Origin: Candidatus Hydrogenedentota bacterium
GTDB taxonomy: Bacteria; Hydrogenedentota; Hydrogenedentia; Hydrogenedentales; JAGMZX01
Assembly: GCA_029556545.1 (NCBI GenBank)
Contig: JAKQEQ010000084.1
Span: 64,305-106,438, forward strand
Reading direction: 5' to 3'
DNA length: 42,134 bases
The notes under the pieces were generated by a model. The model saw only the letters and a program-made list of their open reading frames with translations, searched no databases and was not told the origin of the DNA. Positions within the stretch are counted from its first letter, which is position 1; every line of letters begins with the position of its first letter. A program made the position numbers and the translations under genes. Below, in pieces: positions 23,123-30,729 of the stretch.

Positions 23123-24625
23123 ATGTCGGAAGACGGTCTGGAACGGCGTCTGTCTCCAATGGACGCTTTTTTCCTGTACCTCGAACGCGAGGAACAGCCG
23201 CTGCACGTCGGGGCGGTCTGCGTATTCGAGCGGCGGATGCCCTTCGGGAAGTTCGTGCGGACGCTCGAGTCGCGGCTGCACCTCGTGCCGCGCTACCGGC
23301 AGCGCGTACTCTTCACGCCGCTGCATCTCGGGCACCCGACGTGGGAGGTAGACCCGGATTTCGATATCAAGAACCACGTGTTTCGCCTGCGATTGCCGGC
23401 GCCGGGCACGGACGAAGAACTGCGCCAACTGACGGGACAGGTTTTTACCGGTGTACTCGACCGGAACAAGCCGTTGTGGGAGCTCTACTTCGTCGAGGGA
23501 CTCGAGGACAATCGCACCGCGCTCATCGTGAAGGTGCATCATTGCATGGTGGACGGCATTGCGGGCATCGGCTTGGCGCTCGTCCTGCTCGATATCGTGC
23601 CCAATGCGCCCAAGATAAACAAGCCTCGCTTCCGACCCACGCCGCTGCCGGACGCCAAGACACTGTGCGTCGATGCGCTGTGGGACAATGCCGCCGATGC
23701 CTTGCGCCACTGGTCCCGGTGGCAGCGGAGCTTCGCGGCCTATGCGCGCGGCTTCGACCTGCTCGACGTCGCCCGCAACATCAAGCGGTTCGCCGCGACG
23801 ATGGGCCATTTCCTTCTGCCGTTCACGCGCATGCCGTTCAACGTGGCCCTTAACGGCGAGCGCATCGTGCACTGGCGTGAGTATTCTTTCGCGGACGCGC
23901 GCGCCATCCGCACCGTGATCGGGGGTACGGTAAACGACGTGATCCTCACGGCGCTCGGAACCGCGGCGCGCAGGCTCTGGCAGGAAACCCAGGGCTCGAA
24001 ACGCATCCCGCAGACCCTGCGCGTCCTCGTCCCGGTAAACGTGCGCCGTGAAACCGAGCGCGCCGCTCTGGGCAACCATATCTCGCTCATGCCGGTCGAA
24101 CTCCCGCTGCATCCGGAAGGCCCGGTCGAGCGGTTGCGGGCGACGGACGTGTTGATGCGCCAGTTGAAGGAAGCGCGGGTGGCGGAAGCGATCGCGCTCA
24201 TGTTCGACGTGGTCCAGGGCACACCCGCGTTTGTGCAGGCGCTCGCGTTGGGGACCGTCGGCCACCCGATCGTCCAGGAGACCGCCGCGACCTTCGCCGC
24301 ACCCATTCCCCCGGCAAACCTCATCTGCACCAATGTGCCAGGACCGCAAATCCCCCTCTATTCCTGCGGACACAAGCTGCTGGCCATGTACCCCGCGCTG
24401 CCCGTCGCGCTCGAAATGGGCGTCAACCTCGCCATCACCAGCTACGACCAGAAGCTGTTCATCACGTTCATCGGCGATGGCAAGGCCGAAGGGGAACTCG
24501 AACGGGTCGCGGAATTGTTCGATGTCGCGTTCCAGGAATTGCTGGAGGCCGCGGCGGTAAAGCAAGCGCAGTACGTCGAGATCACGCGCCGCCGTCACGA
24601 AACGGCCACGGAGGCGACAGCGTAG
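23123..24625 (+). CDS. Wax ester synthase / acyl-CoA:diacylglycerol acyltransferase (WS/DGAT)
   Basis: 500 residues. This bifunctional enzyme esterifies long-chain acyl-CoA to fatty alcohols (wax esters) or diacylglycerol (TAG); it is amphitropic, at the membrane or lipid-body surface. Opening LSPMDAFFLYLEREEQPLHVGAVCVFE is the family start. The catalytic HHxxxDG motif is H139-H140-C-M-V-D144-G. Later motifs: GGTVNDVILTALGTAARRL, VPVNVRRETERAALGNHISLMPVELP, and PANLICTNVPGPQIPLYSCGHKL near the C-terminus (N-V-P-G-P). Length matches (about 460-500). Starts 177 bases after cysC behind its own predicted promoter and ends in a strong terminator. A phasin-like gene lies 0.9 kb away on the other strand. 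Confidence 0.95.
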   Translation: MSEDGLERRLSPMDAFFLYLEREEQPLHVGAVCVFERRMPFGKFVRTLESRLHLVPRYRQRVLFTPLHLGHPTWEVDPDFDIKNHVFRLRLPAPGTDEELRQLTGQVFTGVLDRNKPLWELYFVEGLEDNRTALIVKVHHCMVDGIAGIGLALVLLDIVPNAPKINKPRFRPTPLPDAKTLCVDALWDNAADALRHWSRWQRSFAAYARGFDLLDVARNIKRFAATMGHFLLPFTRMPFNVALNGERIVHWREYSFADARAIRTVIGGTVNDVILTALGTAARRLWQETQGSKRIPQTLRVLVPVNVRRETERAALGNHISLMPVELPLHPEGPVERLRATDVLMRQLKEARVAEAIALMFDVVQGTPAFVQALALGTVGHPIVQETAATFAAPIPPANLICTNVPGPQIPLYSCGHKLLAMYPALPVALEMGVNLAITSYDQKLFITFIGDGKAEGELERVAELFDVAFQELLEAAAVKQAQYVEITRRRHETATEATA

Positions 24626-24661
24626 GGCCCTCGAGGACAAGGCCCGTTGTCGAGCGCCCGT

Positions 24662-24709
24662 GCGAGTGCGCGGACGAGGACGAGTGCGAGCGCGAGTACG
24701 AGTACGAAA
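24662..24709. repeat. Period-6 (NCGAGN) degenerate array
   Basis: Eight hexamers in register: GCGAGT, GCGCGG, ACGAGG, ACGAGT, GCGAGC, GCGAGT, ACGAGT, ACGAAA. It lies between the stop of the WS/DGAT gene and its terminator. The array at 11450-11497 is the same kind in the opposite orientation. Confidence 0.8.
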
Positions 24710-24714
24710 CACGC

Positions 24715-24750
24715 GGCGCCCGAGACCGGGGTCTCGGGCGCCGATTTTTT
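24715..24750 (+). terminator. Strong intrinsic terminator of the WS/DGAT gene
   Basis: GGCGCCCGAGAC (24715-24726) pairs perfectly with GTCTCGGGCGCC (24731-24742) over a 4-base loop, followed by GATTTTTT. On the minus strand only an A-run precedes it, so it acts mainly on the plus strand and lies just beyond the end of the convergent GNAT gene. Confidence 0.85.
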
Positions 24751-24775
24751 GACTCTGACACTGTCGGAAACTGGC

Positions 24776-25339
24776 CTACGATTCCTCCAAGCGGCACGAC
24801 ATCACCAACAGGTCATGCGTGCGGCCGGCGGCGTCCATCAGCCAGTCCGTCAATAACGCTTCCGCCTTGAACCCGAGGCGTTCGAGCATCTGCTGCACAT
24901 GTATCTGGTCGCGGCGCATGTTCACCACGATGCGCTGCAGCTTGAGTTGACGGCCCACCTCGAACATCTCGTGCACGAGCCGTCTGCCGAGCCCGATTCC
25001 CCGGAGTTTCGGGGAAATGACGACCCGAATCTCGCCGAGGTGGCGCGTCCACAGCAGTTGGTCAAGATGCAGACTGGCGTATCCCACGATATCGCCCTTC
25101 TCATTATGGGCCAACACCGTCTTCGTCGCCCCACGGCGGATCTTCTCGATCCAGTCGTCGATGATGACGGGCTGCGTGATGTCTTTGCGGAGAAACATCA
25201 CGTCGTCCGCCGGCAAGGACTGCGTGAAGCGGAGCATCCGGTCACGGTCCTCTGGCTTCATCAACTCGAAGGTGATCGTGTGGTCCCCGACCTTGTCCGT
25301 CCAGGGATAGGCGCGTTTCGACTTCTTCCGCGTTGCCAT
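24776..25339 (-). CDS. GNAT-family N-acetyltransferase
   Basis: 187 residues from ATG at 25339 with GGGGAAG upstream; ATG at 25360 (MEAAGKHMATRK...) is the alternative. The first ~12 residues are basic (MATRKKSKRAYPW). The GNAT fold follows: KPEDRDRMLRFTQSLPADDVMFL (strand 1/helix 1), KTVLAHNEKGDIVGYASLHL, LGEIRVVISPKLRGIGLGRRLVHEMFEVG with the acetyl-CoA loop R-G-I-G-L-G, and VQQMLERLGFKAEALLTDWL in the C-terminal part. The FLRKDIT motif near residue 50 resembles acetyltransferases of the pimeloyl/BioF2-unrelated 'GNAT with FLRxD' group often found with Ac-CoA synthetases, but the target is not evident. No fusion to a cyclic-nucleotide domain. Confidence 0.85.
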   Translation of the reverse strand: MATRKKSKRAYPWTDKVGDHTITFELMKPEDRDRMLRFTQSLPADDVMFLRKDITQPVIIDDWIEKIRRGATKTVLAHNEKGDIVGYASLHLDQLLWTRHLGEIRVVISPKLRGIGLGRRLVHEMFEVGRQLKLQRIVVNMRRDQIHVQQMLERLGFKAEALLTDWLMDAAGRTHDLLVMSCRLEES

Positions 25340-25503
25340 ATGCTTCCCCGCTGCCTCCATTGCTCCGAAAACAGGCGGCGCGCCGCACACCCGCTCGCGC
25401 CGCACACCCGGGACGCACTCTACTCCCTCATCACGCACGAACACAAATGGCCGGGCGGGCGGATTTCAAGAACGGCCTGAAGACCGCACTGCCAACAGGT
25501 GGA

Positions 25504-26013
25504 TTATGCGCCGGCCTTCTTCTTCGCCGCGGATTTCTTCTTCGCAGGCCGCTTTTTCGCGGTGGACTTCTTCGCAACGACTGGTTTCGGCGCCTCTTCG
25601 GCCTTCACCACCCGCTCGAAGTAATCCGTCACCAAGTCAAAGCTCTTGTCAACCGTCTTCTGGAAATCGCTGCGCCCGACACGCAGCATGCGAATCCACT
25701 CCTTGATGATCGCCTTGCCTTCCTTCGGCAGCCAACTCGCGTCTTCGATCAGGTTCTGGATCGCCTTTTCCGACTGCTCCTGCACTTGGCCGATGATCTT
25801 GAAGGTGTTGTCAAACGTGGTCTTCTGAAAGTCGATAACGGACAACATGACCTTCGTCGCGCGACGCTGCGTGCCGGTGGCGGCGTCTTCCGCGCGCTTG
25901 CTGATCGTCTCCTTCAGCTTCTCGGCCCGATCCGTGATCTTGTCCACGGCGTCCTTCACGATCTTCGGGGTCTTGTCGATCGTTTTCGCGACCGCGCTCT
26001 TCTGTTTCGCCAT
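25504..26013 (-). CDS. Phasin-like protein with lysine-rich tail
   Basis: 169 residues, no signal peptide or membrane helix. Residues ~1-135 are amphipathic helices with heptad-like spacing (IVKDAVDKITDRAEKLKETISKR, FDNTFKIIGQVQEQSEKAIQNLI, FQKTVDKSFDLVTDYFERVV), including FQKTTFDNTF-type segments seen in phasins that coat storage granules. Residues ~143-169 (AKKSTAKKRPAKKKSAAKK) are a histone H1/AlgP-like basic tail, as in PhaF, which could bind DNA and help partition granules. Strong AAAGGAGAA ribosome site 10 bases from the ATG. The WS/DGAT gene nearby suggests the granule is wax ester or TAG rather than PHA, as no phaC is present; this is inference. A palindrome lies ~90 bases upstream. 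Confidence 0.65.
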   Translation of the reverse strand: MAKQKSAVAKTIDKTPKIVKDAVDKITDRAEKLKETISKRAEDAATGTQRRATKVMLSVIDFQKTTFDNTFKIIGQVQEQSEKAIQNLIEDASWLPKEGKAIIKEWIRMLRVGRSDFQKTVDKSFDLVTDYFERVVKAEEAPKPVVAKKSTAKKRPAKKKSAAKKKAGA

Positions 26014-26099
26014 CAGTATGTTCTCCTTTCCGAGGTGGGCCGAGGCCCCCGTAATTCACCTGTTTCCACTGGTATGCATCTGTGGCCATCGCGGTATAT

Positions 26100-26113
26100 C
26101 TACCGGTCGGTAG
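26100..26113 (-). promoter_or_regulatory. TetR-like palindrome upstream of the phasin-like gene
   Basis: CTACCG (26100-26105) and CGGTAG (26108-26113) are perfect inverted arms around 2 bases. On the minus strand the site reads CTACCGACCGGTAG directly followed by ATATACC, a possible -10. Sites of this form are common for TetR-family regulators of lipid metabolism. It lies 86-100 bases upstream of the phasin ATG. No TetR gene is in the window. Confidence 0.4.
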
Positions 26114-26167
26114 GTCCGCCGGCCCAACACAGCCGCCCGCACTCGCGAGCGCCCTATTCTACCCCAC

Positions 26168-26207
26168 CCGCGGCGAAGCCTTCAATCGAGACTTCGCTCC
26201 TCCGCGG
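26168..26207 (-). terminator. Imperfect hairpin after the ptsN-like gene
   Basis: CCGCGG with GCGAAG (26168-26178) pairs with CTTCGC (26192-26197) and, after a 4-base bulge, CCGCGG (26202-26207). It begins about 20 bases beyond the last gene of the V-ATPase operon (minus strand). No T-run, so termination is only possible. Confidence 0.3.
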
Positions 26208-26226
26208 CCTGCCGTGCGGGCCACGC

Positions 26227-26694
26227 CTACTCCCCAAGTTCCGCGCGCTTGATCAACTCGTAGATGCCGCGCGGATCGCACTCGTCGACAAGGCGGCAAA
26301 CCAACGCCGACCCGCCCAGGAGCCTGCCGACGCAGGCCATGGCGCCCACGCGTCCCGCGAAGTTCCGTTTGGGCGTGATCATCAGGAGCACCAACCGGGC
26401 CGGAGCGCCGTCGAGCGACTCGAAGGGGATGCCCGTGGGCGCGGTGCCGAGGGCGCACAATATGTCCTCGACAAGATCAGTTCCGGCGTGCGGGATGGCC
26501 ACACCATGCTCCATGCCGCTGCCCATGGCGCTCTCACGGGTCAACACGGCTTCGAGCACCTCGTCCCGACGCGCATAAGGGATTTCGTGGGCTTGGACAA
26601 GCACGTCGACGAGTTCGCCGATGGCCTCCTCGCGCGTCTCGGCCTCGAGGCCCACCTTAATCAGATCGGGGCGCAGTAATTCACACAGCAGCAT
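26227..26694 (-). CDS. PTS EIIA (nitrogen/fructose type, PtsN-like) protein
   Basis: 155 residues starting MLLCELLRPDLIKVGLEAETREEAIGELVDVL; this ATG gives the normal PtsN length. The phospho-acceptor His is H69 in GMEHGVAIPHAGTD, matching G-[IV]-A-[IVL]-P-H of EIIA(Ntr)/EIIA(Fru). The tail KRAELGE is standard. In the PTS-Ntr phosphorelay such proteins take phosphate from NPr and regulate potassium transport, kinases and transporters by binding; sugar transport is not implied without EIIB/C. The ATG lies inside atpD (14-base overlap), so it is the last cistron of the V-ATPase operon and is probably translated with it. No ptsO, ptsP or HPr is in the window. This is an unusual partner for a rotary ATPase. 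Confidence 0.9.
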   Translation of the reverse strand: MLLCELLRPDLIKVGLEAETREEAIGELVDVLVQAHEIPYARRDEVLEAVLTRESAMGSGMEHGVAIPHAGTDLVEDILCALGTAPTGIPFESLDGAPARLVLLMITPKRNFAGRVGAMACVGRLLGGSALVCRLVDECDPRGIYELIKRAELGE

Positions 26695-27364
26695 GTCCCG
26701 AATCCTTGGTCTCGCTCGACCGTTTCGCACGGTTCTGTCGGGCTTTCTTGCCCTTGATCCGCTTGAGGCGGAAAACGTCTTCCCGCTCGCGTTCGTCGAG
26801 GACGCGCGCAATGGCCCGCATTTCCCCGCGCAGCTTGGGGATCAGATACTCCTCAAGCGCGTTGATGCGGCGGCTGACTTTCTTCACTTCCTCGCCGATG
26901 ATCTGCAGATTACGCTCCCGCGGCGCGCATTTCAAGAGTTGTTCGAGCATTTCCTCGTAGGTCTCGGCCACCTCGTGGACATGCGCGGAACTGTCCAGCA
27001 TGCCGATGCCACGTTCATCCGCCCGGCGCACCACGCCGTCCAGGTCGATGTCGCCCAGGCTCAGCCCCCAGACCCTCTCCGTCCGCACGGAGACGTTCAA
27101 GTCGCGTCGCCCGGCGACGGCCGCGGAACGCAACTCGGGCGTGCCGCGCACCGCGCGCGCCAACGCCAGCGCGACGCAGGCGGCGCGGCCGCGCTCGTGG
27201 AGTTCGTCGCGGAACGCGCGGAGCTCGCGTGCGCGCGTGAGCAGTTCCTGAAGAAGCGCATCGCGCTTGCCCTTTAACAAGGTCACGCCGTCTGACGCGA
27301 GCTTGATCTGCCCCTTTCGTTGGAGCAGGTTCATCCGCGTCGGCGCGAGGGCGTCCACACTCAT
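26681..27364 (-). CDS. atpD: V-type ATP synthase subunit D
   Basis: 227 residues, the central rotor shaft of the A/V-type ATPase, linking the A3B3 head to subunit C and the c-ring. LAPTRMNLLQRKGQIKLASDGVTLLKGKRDALLQEL is the long N-terminal antiparallel coiled coil start (A-P-T-[KR]); the matching C-terminal helix is EMLEQLLKCAPRERNLQIIGEEVKKVSRRINALEEYLIPKL. The last ~35 residues are Lys/Arg-rich (RIKGKKARQNRAKRSSETK), extending past the family core and probably surface-exposed. AAGGAAA precedes the ATG; the start lies 17 bases after the atpB stop. The 3' end overlaps the EIIA-like gene. Confidence 0.95.
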   Translation of the reverse strand: MSVDALAPTRMNLLQRKGQIKLASDGVTLLKGKRDALLQELLTRARELRAFRDELHERGRAACVALALARAVRGTPELRSAAVAGRRDLNVSVRTERVWGLSLGDIDLDGVVRRADERGIGMLDSSAHVHEVAETYEEMLEQLLKCAPRERNLQIIGEEVKKVSRRINALEEYLIPKLRGEMRAIARVLDEREREDVFRLKRIKGKKARQNRAKRSSETKDSGHAAV

Positions 27365-27381
27365 GGCCCGGTTTCCTTACG

Positions 27382-28830
27382 TCACATGGCGGACGGCACT
27401 TCATCCATGAACGGAGAGTGCAGGCCGTCTTCCATGATCGGCGTGTAATACGAGTCGATGGTCTTCTTATTGATGCGCGTGAGTTCTTCCTTGGGCAGCA
27501 TGCCGAGCAGTTTCCACCCGATCTCGAAGGTCTGGCTGAGCGCCCGGCGGCTGAAGCCCTGGCCGGTCATCTCCCGCTCGAAGGCGTTCGCGAACGCCAG
27601 ATACTTGCGATCGAGTTCGGTCAGGGCATCCTCGCCCACAATCGCCATGAGCTTGCGCACGTTCGTGCCCTGGGCATACGCCGCGTACAACTGGTTCGCC
27701 CATTCGCGATGGAACTCTTCCGTCTTGTCCTTGCCGATACCGTTGTTCATAAGCCGCGACAGGCACGGCAGGATGTCCACCGGCGGGAATATCCCTTGCC
27801 GATGGAGCCCGCGCCCGAGCACAATCTGCCCCTCGGTGATGTAGCCGGTGAGGTCCGGGATCGGATGCGTGATGTCGTCGTCCGGCATCGTCAGCATCGG
27901 GATTTGCGTCACCGAGCCCTGCTTCCCGCGGATGCGGCCCGCCCGCTCGTAGATCGTGGAGAGGTCGGTGTACATATAGCCGGGATAACCGCGCCGGCCC
28001 GGAATCTCCTCGCGGGCCGACGACACCTGCCGCAGCGCTTCGCAGTAGTTCGTCATGTCCGTCAGGATGACGAGCACCTGGTAGTCCTTCTCGAAGGCGA
28101 GGTATTCCGCCACTGTAAGGGCGCATCGCGGCGTGAACAGCCGCTCGATTGCCGGGTCGTCCGCCTGGTTGAGAAAGGCGACGACGCGCCCGCCCTGGCC
28201 GCCCTCGTCAAAGGCGCGCAGGAAATACTGGGCCTCGCGGGCGGTGATGCCCATCGCGCCGAAGACAATCACGAACTGTTCCTCGGCCCGCGTCGTGCCG
28301 GCGTTCTGCACAATGAGGTTCGCCAGTTCATTGCCGGGCAGGCCCGAACCCAGGAAAATCGGGAGTTTCTGGCCGCGCACCAGCGTATTGAATCCGTCGA
28401 TGGCGGAGACGCCGGTCTCGATGAAGTCGTTCGGTTGCGCCCGGGACACGGGATTGATCGCGCTGCCCGAGATTTCCAGTTCCTTCTCCGGCACGACGGG
28501 CGGCAGACCGTCGATCGGTTGTCCCACGCCGTTGAAGCGCCTCCCGATAACGTCCGGCGAGCACGCCACGCGCGCCGCGTCGTCCCGCAGGGAGACGGAC
28601 GTCCCCTTCACGTCGATGCCGACCGTCCCTTGGAGGACCTGCACGACGGCATGGGTCGTGGTGGCCTCGAGCACCTGTCCCTGGCGGGACTCGCCGTTTT
28701 CGAGATGGATATTGAGAATCGCGCCGGTCGGGAACCGCCGCGCGTTCTGAAGAAAGACAAGGGGGCCGGAAACGTAGGTCAGGTCCCAGTATTCCTTGTG
28801 CAACATCTGTTCGCCGCTGGATTCCGTCAT
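27382..28830 (-). CDS. atpB: V-type ATP synthase subunit B
   Basis: 482 residues from ATG at 28830 with AGAAGG about 11 bases upstream; an in-frame MLHKEYWDL a few residues later is also possible. It is the non-catalytic, nucleotide-binding stator subunit of the A3B3 hexamer. RFNGVGQPIDGLPPV, ETGVSAIDGFNTLVRGQKLPIFLGSGLPGNELA (no Walker A Lys, as expected), FGAMGITAREAQYFLRAFDEGG, FLNQADDPAIERLFTPRCALTVAEYLAFE, TDMTNYCEALRQVSSAREEIPGRRGYPGYMYTDL and PMLTMPDDDITHPIPDLTGYITEGQIVL are all characteristic. Start lies 32 bases after the atpA stop. Nothing is odd. Confidence 0.96.
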   Translation of the reverse strand: MTESSGEQMLHKEYWDLTYVSGPLVFLQNARRFPTGAILNIHLENGESRQGQVLEATTTHAVVQVLQGTVGIDVKGTSVSLRDDAARVACSPDVIGRRFNGVGQPIDGLPPVVPEKELEISGSAINPVSRAQPNDFIETGVSAIDGFNTLVRGQKLPIFLGSGLPGNELANLIVQNAGTTRAEEQFVIVFGAMGITAREAQYFLRAFDEGGQGGRVVAFLNQADDPAIERLFTPRCALTVAEYLAFEKDYQVLVILTDMTNYCEALRQVSSAREEIPGRRGYPGYMYTDLSTIYERAGRIRGKQGSVTQIPMLTMPDDDITHPIPDLTGYITEGQIVLGRGLHRQGIFPPVDILPCLSRLMNNGIGKDKTEEFHREWANQLYAAYAQGTNVRKLMAIVGEDALTELDRKYLAFANAFEREMTGQGFSRRALSQTFEIGWKLLGMLPKEELTRINKKTIDSYYTPIMEDGLHSPFMDEVPSAM

Positions 28831-28862
28831 CGTATGCTCAACCTTCTTTCCTGTTGACGCCC

Positions 28863-30650
28863 CTAATGGGCTTGCAACCCCGCAAGCGCCTGCTTCATGC
28901 GCTCTTGCACATCGGCTTTCTTCGCCGGGAATTCCTCGTTGCTCATGTCGCGCAGGCGCGAAATCTCTTCGCGAATGGGCAGGTCCAGCACGCGGCTCAA
29001 CGGGACTTCGCGCTTGAGCGTCTCGCGACACGCCTCGTGGAAGTTCAAGAGGATATCGAGCAGTCCCCCCATCTTTTCGAGGCCGCAGAACATGTCACTT
29101 TTCGAGAAGGCGTTTTGTTGCAGGAACATCTCGCGCAACATGCGCGCGATCTCGAGGACCAGTCGCTCTGCGTCCTGCAGCGCGTCCGGGCCCACCAGTT
29201 GGACCACTTCCTGCATTTCGGCGTCCCGCTGGAGCAAGGTCATGGCCTCCTGCCGCAGCGTGATCCAGTTCGCCGGACCGTGTTGTTCGAACCACGGCTT
29301 GAGCGCGTCGAAATAGAGCGAGTAACTGCGGTTCCAATTCACCGAGGGGTAGTGACGCCGGTACGCCAGCGCCGCATCGAGCGCCCACACCGCCCCCGAC
29401 ACCCGCTGCGAGGTTTGCGTCACCGGCTCCGAGTAATCGCCGCCGGGCGGCGACACCGCCCCCACAGCGGTCAGCGATCCGATGCGCGGCGTCTCGCTGT
29501 CGGCAAGCACGCCGCAACAGACCACACGCCCGGTCCGCTCGTAGAATTCCGCGATGCGCGCGGACAGATACGTCGGGTAGCCCTCTTCGCCGGGCATCTC
29601 TTCGAGGCGCGACGAAATCTCCCGCAGCGCCTCGGCCCAGCGGGAGGTCGAGTCCGCCATGAGCGCGCAGTCGTAGCCTTGGTCGCGGTAATACTCGGCG
29701 AGTGTCATGCCGGTATAGACCGAGGCGTCGCGGGCGGCCACGGGCATGTTCGACGTGTTTACGACAAGGATGGTACGGCTCATGAGCGATTCGCCGGTAT
29801 TGGGGTCCTCAAGGTGCGGGAACTCGCTGAGCACTTCCGTCATCTCGTTGCCCCGCTCGCCGCAGCCCACGTACACGATGACCTGCGCGTTGCAGAACTT
29901 CGAGATGCTCTGCTCGACTACGGTCTTGCCCGTGCCAAAGCCCCCCGGAACAATCGCGGACCCGCCCATCGCTATCGGGAACAGGCAATCAAGCACCCGC
30001 TGCCCCGTCAGGAAGGGCGTGTCCAGCAACAGCTTCTTCGCGAAGGGCCGCCCCTGTTTCACCGGGGATCGATGCATCATGCGCAGTTCCGTACCGTCCT
30101 CCAGGCGCGCGATGACGTCCGTCACCGTGTATTCCCCCTCCGGTGCGACCCACGCGATTACGCCCGTCATCCGCGGCGGCACGAGAATGCGATGCTCGAT
30201 TACCCGCGTCTCCTGCGTAACCCCAAGGATATCGCCGCCGAGGACCGCCTGGCCCGGGGTTACGCGGGGCGCGAAGGGCCATTTCTTTTCACGATCGAGT
30301 GCGACGGCGGTGATGCCGCGCCCGATGAAATCGCCCGAGGACTGCCGCAGGTCTTCGAGGGGACGCTGAATGCCGTCAAAGGTCGCGCCGAGCAATCCCG
30401 GCCCGAGTTCGACGCACAGGGGCGCGCCCGTGGCGACCACGGGCTCGCCGAGAAACATGCCTTCCGTGCTCTCGAAGACTTGGGCGTACACCTTGTCGCC
30501 GTCAATGCGGATAACCTCGCCCATGAGCCCGAGCTTGCCCACGCGAACAATCTCGCCCATGCCGACGCCGAGCATCTCGTCGGCCTCGATCATGGGCCCC
30601 GAGATGCGCACGAGCTTCCCCGTAGTCTGTTCCTGCACGGCTACCGCCAT
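28863..30650 (-). CDS. atpA: V-type ATP synthase subunit A
   Basis: 595 residues, the catalytic subunit that makes or splits ATP. The N-terminal beta barrel (TTGKLVRISGPMIEADEML) and the A-type non-homologous insert (residues ~110-185) are present. The Walker A is GGFGTGKT (K242, IVPGGFGTGKTVVEQ); archaeal and V-type A subunits more often read GPFGSGKT, so the first variable residue is Gly. EMPGEEGYPTYLSARIAEFYERTGRV and DFDGLLDE-like parts follow, with GAVSPPGGDYSEPVTQ in the Walker-B downstream segment. The C-terminal helical domain ends QRMKQALAGLQAH-like. A 79-base gap with a cloverleaf repeat separates it from atpF, unlike the other tight junctions. Ion and direction are not decided by this subunit. 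Confidence 0.96.
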   Translation of the reverse strand: MAVAVQEQTTGKLVRISGPMIEADEMLGVGMGEIVRVGKLGLMGEVIRIDGDKVYAQVFESTEGMFLGEPVVATGAPLCVELGPGLLGATFDGIQRPLEDLRQSSGDFIGRGITAVALDREKKWPFAPRVTPGQAVLGGDILGVTQETRVIEHRILVPPRMTGVIAWVAPEGEYTVTDVIARLEDGTELRMMHRSPVKQGRPFAKKLLLDTPFLTGQRVLDCLFPIAMGGSAIVPGGFGTGKTVVEQSISKFCNAQVIVYVGCGERGNEMTEVLSEFPHLEDPNTGESLMSRTILVVNTSNMPVAARDASVYTGMTLAEYYRDQGYDCALMADSTSRWAEALREISSRLEEMPGEEGYPTYLSARIAEFYERTGRVVCCGVLADSETPRIGSLTAVGAVSPPGGDYSEPVTQTSQRVSGAVWALDAALAYRRHYPSVNWNRSYSLYFDALKPWFEQHGPANWITLRQEAMTLLQRDAEMQEVVQLVGPDALQDAERLVLEIARMLREMFLQQNAFSKSDMFCGLEKMGGLLDILLNFHEACRETLKREVPLSRVLDLPIREEISRLRDMSNEEFPAKKADVQERMKQALAGLQAH

Positions 30651-30671
30651 TATGATTCACTCCGCTTGTTT

Positions 30672-30721
30672 GTAGTGCAGCCTTCAGGCTGCCCCGAAGA
30701 GCAGGCTAAAGCCTGAACTAC
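30672..30721. repeat. Cloverleaf-forming repeat, copy 1 (inside the V-ATPase operon)
   Basis: Outer arms GTAGT (30672-30676) and ACTAC (30717-30721) enclose two hairpins: GCAGCC-TTCA-GGCTGC (30677-30692) and CAGGC-TAAA-GCCTG (30702-30715). It fills the atpF-atpA gap. A second copy with the same plan is at 35668-35714. Confidence 0.75.
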
Positions 30722-30729
30722 GAACCTAT

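Noticed and set aside
30672-30721. Intrinsic terminator between atpF and atpA
   Set aside because: Hairpins are present but no T-run follows on the minus strand, and the genes form a conserved operon; a repeat element explains it better.
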